Positions 54,501 to 58,345 of a stretch of 64,000 bases of DNA are shown here, in pieces. The translations under genes were made by a program, and so were the position numbers. This DNA comes from Chiridota heheva (Eukaryota; Echinodermata; Holothuroidea; Apodida; Chiridotidae), in the NCBI GenBank assembly GCA_020152595.1, contig JAIGNY010003789.1, positions 367,001 through 431,000 on the forward strand, written 5' to 3'. Under the pieces are notes generated by a model. It was not told the DNA's origin, searched no databases, and saw only the letters and a list, made by a program, of their open reading frames with translations. Numbering within the stretch: the first letter of the stretch is position 1; each line of letters starts with the position of its first letter.

Positions 54501-56203
54501 GGTACAACAGGTTTCCATACCTGGTAAAACAGGTTTCCATACCTGGTAAAACAGGTTTCCATACCTGGTAAAACAGGTTTCCATACCTGGTAAAACAGGT
54601 TTCCATACCTGGTAAAACAGGTTTCCATACCTGGTAAAACAGGTTTCCATACCTGGTAAAACAGGTTTCCATACCTGGTAAAACAGGTTTCCATACCTGG
54701 TAAAACAGGTTTCCATACCTGGTAAAACAGGTTTCCATACCTGGTAAAACAGGTTTCCATACCTGGTAAAACAGGTTTCCATACCTGGTAAAACAGGTTT
54801 CCATACCTGGTAAAACAGGTTTCCATACCTGGTAAAACAGGTTTCCATACCTGGTAAAACAGGTTTCCATACCTGGTAAAACAGGTTTCCATACCTGGTA
54901 AAACAGGTTTCCATACCTGGTAAAACAGGTTTCCATACCTGGTAAAACAGGTTTCCACCTGGTAAAACAGGTTTCCATACCTGGTAAAACAGGTTTCCAT
55001 ACCTGGTAAAACAGGTTTCCATACCTGGTAAAACAGGTTTCCATACCTGGTAAAACAGGTTTCCATACCTGGTAAAACAGGTTTCCATACCTGGTAAAAC
55101 TGGTTTCCATACCTGGTAAAACAGGTTTCCATACCTGGTAAAACAGGTTTCCATACCTGGTAAAACAGGTTTCCATACCTGGTAAAACAGGTTTCCATAC
55201 CTGGTAAAACAGGTTTCCATACCTGGTAAAACAGGTTTCCATACATCAAATGAAATGCATCAAAGATACAAGTTTAATGGGGGTCAACATGCCATCAGAG
55301 TGAAATAATCATTATAGGGAAATGTTTGACTGGATGAAGTATTGATCAAAAACAATTTAACAATAGAAAAGAGCAGTTTATTAAACTGGAGCTTATTCCT
55401 CAACTTCATTAAATAATTATGAGAAACGTCCACATGCAAGTTACACTTGGTATGTATTAAGTCTTTCACTTGTTTTATGATAACATTTTACACTTATTTG
55501 GGTTAACATTGCTGTGTTCACTTCTTACAGTTTATTTTTGTTTTTACTTCATGAAATATTTGGCCTTAATGTGAAACTATGGGAACTTTAATCACGCGTT
55601 ACACAAAAATGAATGGTATCTTTATTTGCAGCTGCATCAGAATCCCCCGCATCTGCCTTGTTTCCATGGCAACAATCATCTCAGACCAATCAGATATCAG
55701 CCAGCAGTAGCGCAGTAACGCCCACACAAAGCACATCGACAGCAGCCTCAACACCAAACACCCAATCAAGTCGTCTGTTATCCTCTGCCGGTCTACTGGG
55801 GACACCACCTCTACAGGCCCAGACGCCAGGATTGCTTGGCGCTCAAGGGATGGCTGCATTGCCAGGAATGGCTGCCGGAACAGGATTACTCGGTGCCCCA
55901 TCAGCTGCTAACCCAGGCATGGCAGCAATGCCAGGAATGCCAGGGATGGGTGGTTTACCAGGAATGCCCCAGTGGCCAGGAATGATGCCCCAAGCATACC
56001 AGGGGTATGGTATGGGTATGATGCCCCCTGGACCACCCATGGGAGGAGTCCCTCCTAACTCTAATGCTGCAACCAGTAATGCCCAGCAGTCGGCACAACA
56101 GGCAGCATCCTTGTTGGCATTCCAGCCTCCACCCCCTCCCTTGGACAGTTCCCAGGTGGCGTCATTAATGAATGCTCCACCACCACCACCTCCTTCATCT
56201 TGA
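3325..56203 (+). CDS. SF1: Splicing factor 1 (branch-point binding protein), 14 coding exons
   Basis: SF1 recognises the intron branch point in the nucleus and binds the U2AF large subunit during early spliceosome assembly. Coding exons: 3325-3535, 6679-6798, 8912-8987, 24025-24177, 26699-26788, 27111-27294, 29056-29174, 35474-35687, 40363-41022, 41333-41849, 43468-43569, 51121-51234, 51432-51521, 55632-56203. All introns are GT..AG and all phases join, giving 1,073 residues. Order of parts: N-terminal extension (1-70), ULM with Trp84, helical segment, SPSP phosphosite (Ser137, Ser139), KH-QUA2 (about 188-318, GPRG at 215-218), two CCHC knuckles (319-332, 344-357), RG-rich block (about 486-596), Gly/Pro-rich block (about 625-765), then PWQQ motifs and a polyproline C-terminus. 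Mammalian SF1 is about 640 residues, so this protein is long, mainly through exons 9 and 10. An in-frame TGA at 3202-3204 lies upstream, and ATG 3325 has A at -3 and G at +4. The family call is near certain. Small exons could be alternatively spliced. Confidence 0.95.
3631..3736. mobile_element. Short MITE with 14-bp perfect inverted ends
   Basis: CTGGAGGGGTCACT at 3631-3644 is the exact reverse complement of AGTGACCCCTCCAG at 3723-3736. The element is 106 bp and sits 95 bases after exon 1. Family unknown. Confidence 0.6.
3770..4488. mobile_element. Foldback element with long inverted arms, carrying a nested MITE
   Basis: The ends CTATAGGGCTCACCCGAAAT (3770-3789) and ATTTCGGGTGAGCCCTATAG (4469-4488) are inverted copies. 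Homology continues inward for roughly 250-300 bases per arm with substitutions and gaps. The central loop is itself bounded by GGGTCATTCCAGTTTTA (4051-4067) and TAAAACTGGAATGACCC (4260-4276), a second inverted pair. No coding capacity seen. Confidence 0.75.
4491..4680 (+). mobile_element. Partial copy of the TATAGACCTTT MITE family
   Basis: Begins ATAGACCTTT one base pair after the foldback element. It shares internal motifs with the complete copy at 26278-26637, notably CCAATCAAATACTGGGGG. The matching right end is not present, so it is truncated. Confidence 0.5.
4830..5594. mobile_element. Truncated hAT-type element, inverted relative to 36625-37675
   Basis: The right end TAAATGTTCACAGCTCTA (5577-5594) and the internal sequence match the reverse complement of the intact element at 36625-37675, for example AATGACATTGAAAGGAAGTT and the AGTCAAATAAATTTTGCAAG segment. 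The other terminus is missing, and no target duplication was found. Confidence 0.75.
6679..6798 (+). CDS. SF1: SF1 exon 2 (U2AF-ligand motif)
   Basis: Encodes [13 protein letters not shown] followed by [14 protein letters not shown]. The basic run ending in Trp84 is the U2AF ligand motif: in known SF1 proteins this Trp inserts into the UHM domain of the U2AF large subunit. The acceptor is CCATCAG| and the donor is A|GTAAGT. Phases 1 in and 1 out fit both neighbours. Confidence 0.93.
   Translation: MAHPQIKRREEADGAVKNPKLRCHLSSRLASLKSRNNKC
6799..8911 (+). other. SF1 intron 2, no gene seen
   Basis: AT-rich intron. The only structure I noticed is a diverged direct duplication around 7990-8100 and 8140-8260, both containing TGTTTGCTTCTGAT and AAGTACTGATTAC. 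No coding sequence or RNA gene recognised. Confidence 0.7.
8912..8987 (+). CDS. SF1: SF1 exon 3 (helical segment)
   Basis: Encodes [20 protein letters not shown] plus NPED, matching the vertebrate stretch before the SPSP phosphosite. This part belongs to the helical region between ULM and KH domains that helps contact the U2AF large subunit. The acceptor is ATACAG| and the donor AG|GTTTGT is weak. A minisatellite carrying branch-point-like sites begins about 340 bases downstream. Confidence 0.93.
9326..9973. repeat. 59-bp minisatellite, about 11 copies, intron 3
   Basis: The unit contains TATGACCAATTGCTAACC and CCATTTTCACTGCGTAGAGG. Copies differ by point changes. In about 10 of 11 copies the sense strand carries TGCTAAT, TGCTAAC or TGCTGAC, each fitting the metazoan branch-point consensus YNYURAY. 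Confidence 0.95.
10256..10791. mobile_element. Possible non-autonomous DNA element with 14-bp inverted ends
   Basis: CAGACCCCTAGCTT at 10256-10269 is the exact reverse complement of AAGCTAGGGGTCTG at 10778-10791. A direct repeat GTAAAGACA lies at 10249-10257 and 10797-10805, but it is offset from the right end, so the true boundaries are unclear. A GC-rich minisatellite lies inside. Confidence 0.4.
10289..10439. repeat. 17-bp GC-rich minisatellite (CCCTGCCCCTGGGTCCG)
   Basis: About nine copies of CCCTGCCCCTGGGTCCG, strongly GC-rich against the AT-rich surroundings, within the possible element at 10256-10791. Confidence 0.95.
10806..12126 (+). other. Intron 3 segment, nothing recognised
   Basis: AT-rich sequence between the possible DNA element and the 40-bp satellite. 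I see no conserved coding frame, RNA gene or repeat unit. Confidence 0.6.
12127..16208. repeat. 40-bp satellite, about 100 copies (4.1 kb), intron 3
   Basis: The unit is 40 bp and includes GATGTGTGATCGATAACATC followed by ACCCTATGTTTGGTCTGGCG. Each unit holds the inverted repeat GTGAT-N7-ATCAC. A main variant position is CGATAAC versus CAATAAC (or GAATAAC). A few copies have 1-3-bp deletions. The 120-bp block at 13021-13140 recurs exactly at 13261-13380 (240-bp period), and 13621-13740 recurs at 13981-14100 (360-bp period), so there is higher-order structure. No spacers. Confidence 0.97.
16566..16735 (+). repeat. Dispersed repeat, copy 1 (second copy at 49047-49210)
   Basis: About 170 bases similar to 49047-49210 in the same orientation. 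Shared stretches include TGTGGTAAATGTGTGC, CGTCCCCCATGTAATT and ACTACATTAATATTAT. No terminal structure or coding frame seen, so the class is unknown. Confidence 0.7.
17336..18572. repeat. 23-bp pyrimidine-rich minisatellite, about 1.2 kb, intron 3
   Basis: The unit is about 23 bp, CCCCTCATTACCTTCACCCT plus ATA, with many short variants. The sense strand is a long C/T-rich tract nearly free of G. A 368-codon frame across it is not a gene. Confidence 0.96.
18573..19559 (+). other. Intron 3 segment, nothing recognised
   Basis: AT-rich sequence with no repeat unit, conserved frame or RNA gene that I can support. Confidence 0.6.
19560..20490. repeat. Degenerate array around AGTACATGTTTACTGTATTT
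   Basis: Irregular repeats of roughly 50-80 bp built from AGTACATGTTTACTGTATTT, CCTCCATGAAAATATT and AACCTAATTT. Copies have diverged by point changes and indels, so the exact period and boundaries are uncertain. Confidence 0.75.
20840..21040 (+). repeat. Dispersed repeat related to 31868-32305
   Basis: Shares AACTGGTTCT, ACAATAACC, CCACAAA and GTCTTCAAATTA in the same order with 31940-32045, and ends in a hairpin CCCCTGCTTATTACAGCAGGGG. Probably a remnant of a non-autonomous DNA element. Confidence 0.45.
21268..21512. repeat. 17-bp minisatellite (GAAAGTCATGAATATTT)
   Basis: About 14 copies of GAAAGTCATGAATATTT with small variants (TTGGAAAG and TTATGA forms). Confidence 0.95.
21893..22349. 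repeat. 35-bp minisatellite derived from a LINE 3' end
   Basis: About 13 copies of a 35-bp unit containing GATATTTTTAATTCTCTCAA and TCTCCCCCTGTTTAG. The last copy runs without a break into the LINE 3' tail at 22350-22440, and the TTCTCTCAATCTCCCC part of the unit is itself present in the LINE at 61310-61330. Confidence 0.93.
22350..22440 (+). mobile_element. LINE 3' tail
   Basis: CCTTCCTACCTCTAGAATG, then TCTAACCTCTCCGGCACAAT and GTGGTGCCGTTAAACTCTCA match the 3' end of the LINE at 59735-61425. The remaining body of this copy is absent or replaced by the minisatellite. Confidence 0.85.
22475..23175. repeat. Degenerate array of TATGATGAAAAGTTATAGAT-type units
   Basis: Imperfect units of about 20-30 bp (TATGATGAAAAG, GTATGAAAAGTTATAGATC), partly organised into a longer period of about 110 bp between 22590 and 22890. 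The end near 23100-23170 is a cleaner 26-bp series with AAGAAGTCTATATGATGAAA. Confidence 0.85.
23176..24024 (+). other. End of intron 3, nothing recognised
   Basis: Contains only a short GC-rich stretch near 23395-23430 and the pyrimidine tract and CAG acceptor of exon 4. No coding frame with family similarity seen. Confidence 0.6.
24025..24177 (+). CDS. SF1: SF1 exon 4 (SPSP phosphosite, helix hairpin)
   Basis: Begins [20 protein letters not shown], then [15 protein letters not shown] and ends at PPADYK. Ser137 and Ser139 correspond to the tandem Ser-Pro sites phosphorylated in mammalian SF1 (KIS kinase), and the following charged stretch is the conserved helix hairpin. Acceptor TTCGCAG|, donor AA|GTAAGT. 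It is separated from exon 3 by a 15-kb intron. Confidence 0.95.
24178..26277 (+). other. SF1 intron 4, first part
   Basis: AT-rich. The one recognisable piece is a LINE 3' tail at 24998-25041. A poly(A) run lies near 26008-26023. Nothing else could be supported. Confidence 0.6.
24998..25041 (+). mobile_element. LINE 3' tail fragment
   Basis: GATTCTCGCTGTCGCGGTGC and CCTTAAACACCAACAAATCA match the 3' ends at 22391, 31592 and 61375. No LINE body is attached. Confidence 0.7.
26278..26637 (+). mobile_element. Complete MITE with TATAGACCTTTTCAAA ends
   Basis: ATAGACCTTTTCAAATC at the left (26278) and GGTTTGAAAAGGTCTAT at the right (26621-26637) form inverted ends. The TA just inside each boundary fits a TA target duplication as in Tc1/mariner-type MITEs. 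Internal CCAATCAAATACTGGGGG is shared with partial copies at 4491-4680 and 50676-50800 (reverse). About 360 bp, non-coding. Confidence 0.75.
26699..26788 (+). CDS. SF1: SF1 exon 5 (start of KH domain)
   Basis: Encodes residues 188-216, including [20 protein letters not shown]. This is the first strand and first helix of the KH domain, with the GPRG nucleic-acid-binding loop split across the exon 5/6 junction (residues 215-218). Acceptor TTCCACAG|, donor AG|GTATGT. Confidence 0.96.
27111..27294 (+). CDS. SF1: SF1 exon 6 (KH core)
   Basis: Encodes residues 218-278. [20 protein letters not shown] and [13 protein letters not shown] are nearly invariant in the SF1/BBP family. This is the body of the KH domain, which contacts the branch-point RNA. 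Acceptor TCTTTAG|, donor CAG|GTAAGC, ending in phase 0. Confidence 0.97.
27295..29055 (+). other. SF1 intron 6, no gene seen
   Basis: AT-rich. An imperfect hairpin (GGAATTCCCCTTT with AAAGGGGGAATTT, about 28084-28122) is the only structure noticed. Frames near 28187-28616 show no recognisable family. Confidence 0.6.
29056..29174 (+). CDS. SF1: SF1 exon 7 (QUA2 region)
   Basis: Encodes residues 279-317, including [20 protein letters not shown]. This is the end of KH plus the QUA2 helix that extends branch-point recognition in SF1. Acceptor ATCTGTAG|, donor AG|GTAGGA. Confidence 0.96.
29406..30324. mobile_element. Non-autonomous hAT element with perfect 8-bp TSD (ATTCCAAA)
   Basis: The 8-bp direct repeat ATTCCAAA lies at 29398-29405 and 30325-30332. 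The termini CAGAGATCGCGTTA and (reverse complement) CAGAGGTTGCCTTA match at 11 of 14 positions and start CAGAG, as expected for hAT. The 919-bp interior has no transposase frame. It interrupts the CR1-like relic. Confidence 0.87.
30602..31070. repeat. 67-bp minisatellite, about 7 copies, intron 7
   Basis: The unit is 67 bp and contains GGAAGATTTGTGTAGCTTGT and CATCAGGGTAGGTGGTGG. It lies inside the CR1-like LINE relic. Confidence 0.95.
31592..31642 (+). mobile_element. LINE 3' tail fragment
   Basis: GACTCTGACTGTCGCGGTGC, then CTCATCAAACCAAACCAAAC. Same 3' tail family as at 22391, 24998 and 61375, again in + orientation. Confidence 0.72.
31868..32305. mobile_element. Possible MITE with TAATAAGCGCC-type ends
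   Basis: CTAATAAGCGCCCA near 31872 faces TGGGCACTTATTACAG and TGGCGCTTATTACA at 32270-32302. Internal sequence is related to 20840-21040. Boundaries are approximate and no target duplication was established. Confidence 0.4.
32873..33246. mobile_element. MITE with about 40-bp inverted ends (TTAAAGGAGACAT)
   Basis: The left end TTAAAGGAGACATTAAGTCT with ATTTCATATGATA is matched in reverse by TATCATATGAAATAA and CAGACTTTATGTCTCCTTTT at 33203-33246. 374 bp, no coding capacity. Confidence 0.75.
33270..33876. mobile_element. MITE with about 50-bp imperfect inverted ends (TTGAAGGAAT)
   Basis: The left end GAAGGAATATTCCC followed by ATCTATATGATAGAGG is matched in reverse by CTGTATCATATATATGA and GAACATTCCTTTAA. 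It lies 23 bases after the previous MITE, and the two share a TATGATAGA motif and a TTRAAGGA end. Confidence 0.65.
34270..35123. mobile_element. Non-autonomous hAT element with perfect 8-bp TSD (ATGAGATG)
   Basis: The direct repeat ATGAGATG lies at 34262-34269 and 35124-35131. The ends CAGGGTTCTAGCTA and TAGCTAGAACCCTG are perfect 14-bp inverted repeats beginning CAGGG. 854 bp. Frames inside show no transposase similarity. Confidence 0.88.
35474..35687 (+). CDS. SF1: SF1 exon 8 (two CCHC zinc knuckles)
   Basis: Encodes residues 319-389. Knuckle 1 is [14 protein letters not shown] (C319, C322, H327, C332) and knuckle 2 is [14 protein letters not shown] (C344, C347, H352, C357). Both are full CX2CX4HX4C motifs. 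Yeast BBP also has two, while mammalian SF1 retains only the second. The exon ends ERAKMDSE, which continues directly into [10 protein letters not shown] of exon 9. Acceptor TTACAG|, donor GAG|GTTTGG (weak). Confidence 0.95.
35812..36534. repeat. 55-bp minisatellite, about 13 copies, intron 8
   Basis: The unit contains ATTAACAAGTGTAATTGTGC, TGGGCATTAAGTGTATCTCC and TATTTATTCTGAATT. It begins about 125 bases after exon 8. Most units carry TATTAAC, which fits the branch-point consensus YNYURAY on the sense strand. Confidence 0.95.
36625..37675. mobile_element. Non-autonomous hAT element with perfect 8-bp TSD (GTTATTAT)
   Basis: GTTATTAT lies at 36617-36624 and 37676-37683. The ends TAGAGCTGTGAACGTTTAG and (reverse complement) TAGAGCTGTGACCGTTTAG match at 18 of 19 positions and fit the hAT terminal pattern YARNG. 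1,051 bp without a transposase frame. A truncated, inverted relative lies at 4830-5594 in intron 1. Confidence 0.9.
37714..39583. repeat. 72-bp minisatellite, about 26 copies (1.9 kb), intron 8
   Basis: The 72-bp unit contains CGTACAGTTTACACAACAGA, ACATGATGTCAAATAGAACC and CATTTATGTGTTTGCTTTGC. Because 72 is divisible by three and the unit lacks stops in one frame per strand, open frames of about 446-448 codons exist on both strands. They have no recognisable domain. The array starts about 30 bases after the hAT element's duplication. Confidence 0.97.
39584..40362 (+). other. End of intron 8, nothing recognised
   Basis: AT-rich sequence ending in the T-rich tract and TTTGCAG acceptor of exon 9. 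No gene or repeat unit seen. Confidence 0.65.
40363..41022 (+). CDS. SF1: SF1 exon 9 (MAELGE motif and RG-rich repeats)
   Basis: Starts [15 protein letters not shown], which matches the conserved segment after the zinc knuckle in vertebrate SF1. A proline-rich stretch follows. Residues about 486-596 then form a low-complexity block of near-repeats of the type [17 protein letters not shown] and RFGDERG. I know of no such RG block in vertebrate SF1. The exon is 660 nt with phase 0 at both ends. Acceptor TTTGCAG|, donor CTA|GTAATT (weak). Reading through the donor meets a stop at 41038-41040, so retention would give a truncated form. Confidence 0.9.
41333..41849 (+). CDS. SF1: SF1 exon 10 (Gly/Pro-rich)
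   Basis: Encodes residues 610-781: [20 protein letters not shown], a basic RG stretch, then a long collagen-like Gly/Pro/Met-rich tract ending near [12 protein letters not shown]. This corresponds to the proline-rich C-terminal half of SF1. The acceptor is ATCCAG| (phase 0) and the donor is G|GTAAAA (phase 1). Retention of the next intron would add only a few residues before a stop at 41864. Confidence 0.88.
42177..42995. mobile_element. Probable non-autonomous element (GGAGGTTATGTTTTCG type) with internal duplication
   Basis: Starts near CGGAGGTTATGTTTTCGT followed by a (TTTG)n run and ends at GGGCGGAGGTATGTGCTCCA with AGAGTGCTGATATTCTAGTT. From memory, this pair of ends resembles a repeat widespread in marine animals; I cannot name the family with certainty. 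An internal segment is duplicated: AAGAACTGATGA, TGGATTTGGATT and AAGGAAGAAGTGATT occur at about 42255-42320 and again at 42405-42475. Confidence 0.5.
43196..43265. repeat. 18-bp minisatellite, 4 copies
   Basis: Unit GGTATCCAGCAAGTTATG, four copies with CCACC/CCAGC variants, in intron 10. Confidence 0.9.
43468..43569 (+). CDS. SF1: SF1 exon 11 (polyproline)
   Basis: Encodes [20 protein letters not shown] and [13 protein letters not shown]. Acceptor CCATCAG|, donor A|GTAAGT. The exon is 102 nt and phase 1 at both ends, so skipping it keeps the frame. Confidence 0.85.
43690..43866. repeat. 20-bp minisatellite (ACTGGCTTCCTGTAAGGTCC)
   Basis: About nine copies of ACTGGCTTCCTGTAAGGTCC with TACGG and TATGG variants, 120 bases after exon 11. 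Confidence 0.95.
44625..45217. repeat. 35-bp perfect minisatellite, 17 copies, intron 11
   Basis: Unit GCATGCCTCCGGGCTGCAGC plus CATTTTGCCCACAAA. All 17 copies appear identical, and the last lacks its final two bases. The unit has no stop codon on either strand in any frame, so several open frames of 190-268 codons overlap here. None is a gene. GC content is well above the surroundings. Confidence 0.97.
45218..45654 (+). other. Intron 11 segment, nothing recognised
   Basis: Single-copy-looking sequence between two arrays, with no gene or element that I can support. Confidence 0.6.
45655..46258. repeat. 24-bp minisatellite, about 25 copies
   Basis: Unit GAGATGCTAAAGGGGGCAAA plus CTAT, with variants that drop a G or change GC to GA. 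The frame over part of it encodes repeats of MLKGANYE and is not a gene. Confidence 0.95.
46259..47025 (+). other. Intron 11 segment, nothing firm
   Basis: No domain recognised on either strand. A 150-codon minus-strand frame at 46538-46990 is hydrophobic because of its T-rich coding strand and has no family resemblance. It may be part of the LINE relic to its right. Confidence 0.4.
47026..47560 (-). pseudogene. LINE ORF1-like fragment
   Basis: The minus strand encodes [20 protein letters not shown], the type of (R/Q)[10 protein letters not shown] start found in the RRM-like domain of L1-type ORF1 proteins. It is preceded (47300-47530, with stops) by a coiled-coil-like stretch such as [20 protein letters not shown]. 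Frames are broken, and the similarity is judged by eye only. Confidence 0.5.
47560..48275. repeat. 53-bp minisatellite, about 13 copies
   Basis: The unit contains GGCTCCATGGCCTAAGCTAG, TATTCAGTCTGGATGTAGTA and GACCGATTTGCGG. It abuts the LINE ORF1-like fragment. Confidence 0.95.
48470..48560. repeat. (TA)n / (ATGT)n microsatellite
   Basis: A short TA run followed by about 14 copies of ATGT and a second TA run. Confidence 0.95.
49047..49210 (+). repeat. Dispersed repeat, copy 2 (first copy at 16566-16735)
   Basis: Same orientation and order of shared blocks as at 16566-16735 (TGTGGTAAATGTGTGC, CGTCCCCCATGTAATT, CTACATTAATATTAT). It is preceded by a short (AGAT)n run at 49015-49034. Confidence 0.7.
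49498..49934. mobile_element. Degenerate non-autonomous hAT element
   Basis: The left end CAGCGATTCTTAAT and right end (reverse complement CATGGTTTCGTAAT) agree at 10 of 14 positions. Flanks ACTTAGAC (49490-49497) and AATTAGAC (49935-49942) match at 7 of 8, consistent with a decayed 8-bp duplication. The interior starts GGCGGACCGCGGGCCAAATT and is non-coding. Confidence 0.55.
50018..50672. repeat. 39-bp minisatellite, about 17 copies
   Basis: The unit contains GTATGATTAGTGTGCGTATT and ACCTCCATGTATACCGCAT. The length is a multiple of three, so frames are open on both strands (about 160 and 204 codons) without being genes. Confidence 0.95.
50676..50800 (-). mobile_element. Partial MITE copy, reverse orientation, related to 26278-26637
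   Basis: On the minus strand it reads TATTGACCAATCAAATACTG and AGTATGGGACCAAG, as in the intact copy in intron 4. Ends are incomplete. Confidence 0.5.
51121..51234 (+). CDS. SF1: SF1 exon 12 (first PWQQ motif)
   Basis: Encodes [20 protein letters not shown] followed by [12 protein letters not shown]. The PWQQ motif is shared with the C-terminal region of vertebrate SF1, where it occurs several times. Acceptor TTCCCAG|, donor G|GTAGAT. It is 114 nt and phase 1 at both ends. Confidence 0.88.
51432..51521 (+). CDS. SF1: SF1 exon 13 (second PWQQ motif, poly-Gln)
   Basis: Encodes [18 protein letters not shown] and then [11 protein letters not shown]. Vertebrate SF1 also has a PLPWQQ segment here. 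Acceptor TTTGCAG|, donor A|GTGAGT. It is 90 nt and phase 1 at both ends. Confidence 0.88.
51636..52032. repeat. 20-bp minisatellite (TAAGAGGCGATGATTATTTC)
   Basis: About 20 copies of TAAGAGGCGATGATTATTTC, alternating irregularly with a second type ending TATCCC. Starts about 115 bases after exon 13 and stops just before a LINE relic. Confidence 0.95.
52096..52982 (+). pseudogene. LINE reverse-transcriptase relic
   Basis: The + strand shows RT motifs in order across frameshifts: [67 protein letters not shown], and MYADDTTIL with the YADD catalytic box at 52664-52681. This is a CR1/jockey-like non-LTR reverse transcriptase with several stops and indels. It is flanked on both sides by tandem arrays. 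Confidence 0.88.
52983..55243. repeat. Compound minisatellite (17, 19 and 22 bp units), 2.3 kb, intron 13
   Basis: Three successive unit types share CCTGGTAA. 52983-53340: TACCTGGTAAGAGTACA. 53340-53870: GCCTGGTAACAGTACAT and a 19-bp AAAACAGTACATGCCTGGT form. 53870-55243: AAAACAGGTTTCCATACCTG plus GT, with a CAACAGG subtype in the middle. The three long minus-strand frames (637-672 codons) result from stop-free units and are not genes. Confidence 0.97.
55244..55631 (+). other. End of intron 13, nothing recognised
   Basis: AT-rich sequence ending in the TTTGCAG acceptor of exon 14. No gene or repeat unit seen. Confidence 0.65.
55632..56203 (+). CDS. SF1: SF1 exon 14 (last exon, C-terminus)
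   Basis: Encodes [16 protein letters not shown] (third PWQQ), a Ser/Thr-rich spacer, a Met/Gly/Pro-rich tract, and a C-terminus of [18 protein letters not shown] followed by APPPPPPSS and TGA at 56201-56203. The end resembles the polyproline finish of vertebrate SF1. Acceptor TTTGCAG|. Confidence 0.9.
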
Positions 56204-57330
56204 TAGCCCAAACATTCCATCTAAAATGAAAGCAAAGAATTCAGTATTTTAACTTTTTATGGTCTCTCTCATTATGAGCAAAATATGCATGATTTGAAAT
56301 GCTTTGTGGAAGTGGTTGTGTTGGTTCAAGGCTTGACAAATTCTTGGCCCCAACTGACCAAGACAGGTAAAAAGTTTGCTTCAAATGGGCAAGTAGAACA
56401 CTGTGCAGACAAGCACCTTAACTTGTTTCAAATGGTAAACCACACCTAAGATGTCCACGAAACATGACTCTGATGTAAGGTGTGGCTAGGTCGACAAGCA
56501 CCTTAACTTGTTTTAAATGGTAAACCACACTTAAGATGTCCACAAAACATGACTATGATGTAAGGTGTGATCAGGTGTATGGAAAAGAGAGCCTTTAATG
56601 TTTCTTTTTATCTTTTTTAGTTTGGCTAAGTAACCTATGCTGAGGTTTATTTAACCCTTACTGTACCAGGGCTTTAAAAAATGCGAGCCCAATTTTTGTA
56701 ACTTTTTAATCATATGCATTTTTGACAACTTTCCTTTCATTTTCTTTCTTTACAAGTTGGGTTGGAATAGAGGCTAAGGTATTTATCTTTTGGGTTGGTA
56801 CAATGGGTTGGTATCTACTGAAAGGTTCCTACTAGGCACTCGGACTAAACTCATTTCTATAATGCTGATTTGAAACGTTTGTAGTGAGCTGAGCGGTGGT
56901 CTACAATGCGTTGGTATCTACTCGTGTTCTTCAGAAATTTGTAGAGTAGTCTTTTGTAAAGATTGTAAGTGAATTGTCAACTTTTAACTTTTAATGACAA
57001 CATGTGACTTGATATAATGATAGTTGGAGGTGGTGGGGGGCTGGAGGGGGATTGTCCTGTGGATTCATTGACTATGGTATCTTTTCCTCCTAATAATAAT
57101 TAACATGAATTGTTTTTTAGATAAGAGTATGTCATTTTCATGGTTGGTGAGACAGCTTTATTGTTTTAGTAGACAAGATTGTTTGCCCTTGATTGTATTT
57201 GTAATGCTATTATTTGCAATTGTTGTATGGTTGCTTTCTTTTGATTTGATTGAAATTGTGAGGAAAGTATTAGATAATTATAAACAAAGAAGTCATTTAA
57301 TTTTGTTTTGTTTTTGTAATTAAAAACTAG
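56204..57330 (+). other. SF1: Probable SF1 3'UTR
   Basis: Downstream of the stop, with no frame of known family. A variant poly(A) signal ATTAAA lies at 57319-57324 and a canonical AATAAA at 57811-57816, inside an A-rich repeat. Neither can be confirmed without transcripts. Confidence 0.4.
56408..56577. repeat. 85-bp tandem duplication in the probable 3'UTR
   Basis: Two copies of a segment beginning GACAAGCACCTTAACTTGTT. Each contains AACCACAC and GTAAGGTGTG, which can pair to form a stem, so the transcript could fold into two similar hairpins. Confidence 0.85.
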
Positions 57331-57779
57331 GGCATAGTGTAGTAACTGCATGGTTCTAGTGAATGGGGTAAGTGGACAGTAGGCTAGCACTGAGCAGTGT
57401 CATAACCATCTTCCAAAACTTGGTAGGGGGTGTATAACCTTGAAGCTGAATGATGTCAACATTCAACCAAAAGTGGGGGTCATCAAAGGGACCCTGCTAG
57501 GTGGGGGGGGGTGTCCTAAAACGGTCATACAAGTGCCAATGATGTAATTTATTTTCTAAAATTGGGTCTCAAAACGGTCTTTAAAGTTTTTAAAGATAAA
57601 ATCACTCCAAAAAATGCTCAGCTTTCAGAGGCTTCGACCCTGCGGATTTGACAGTTTGACACATTTTTTAAAGAATTCTTTGCTGTAAAAATTGTGAGCA
57701 ATGCAGGACTTTAGGGGGCTTCGCCCTATAGATTGTCCAAAAACTATTTGTAAAGGGGGGATTGTAAAATTATTGGAAA

Positions 57780-58345
57780 TTTTGGCAACTTTTTCAGAAA
57801 ATTGAAGAAAAATAAACGAGAATTCCCTGAAAATTAAAAAAAAATCCCCAAAATGAGGCAAATTTCAGGAAAATGAAAGGAAATTTCCCGAAAAAGGAAG
57901 TAAACTCCCAAAAAAAATGAAGGAAAAAATCTTTCCGAGAATGAAAGCAATTTTCACGAGAATAAAGGAATTTTGAAAGAAATTTCCTGAAAACTTTGCA
58001 GAATTTGAAGAACATTTATGAAAATGAAGCAAATTTCAAGAAAATGAAGCAAATTTACCAAAAAATTATGGAAATTTCCTAAGATTTAAAGCAAATGTCA
58101 TGAAAATGAAGAAACATTGCAGAAATATGAAGGAAATTTCCCAAACATGAAGAAAGTTTTCCCAAAATGAAGGAAAATTGACACGTAGAAAATTTCATGA
58201 AAATAAGCAAATTTCACAAAATATAAAAGCAAATTCTCAAAATAGGAAGCAAATTTCTCAAAAATTGAACAAAACTTCCAGAAAATTTTCCCCAAATAAA
58301 GGAAATTTTCTGAAAAAGAGTGAAAATTGAAGGAGATTTTCCAGA
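57780..58345. repeat. Degenerate A-rich array (AAAATGAAGGAAATTTCCC type)
   Basis: Irregular units of about 20-30 bp built from AAAATGAAG and AAATTTCCC/AAATTTCAC. The frames on the minus strand are F/S-rich shadows. Confidence 0.75.

Noticed and set aside
53231-55249. Minus-strand open frames of 637-672 codons
   Set aside because: Three overlapping frames are open at once because the 17- and 22-bp units lack stop codons. Products are simple repeats and the region is an intronic array.
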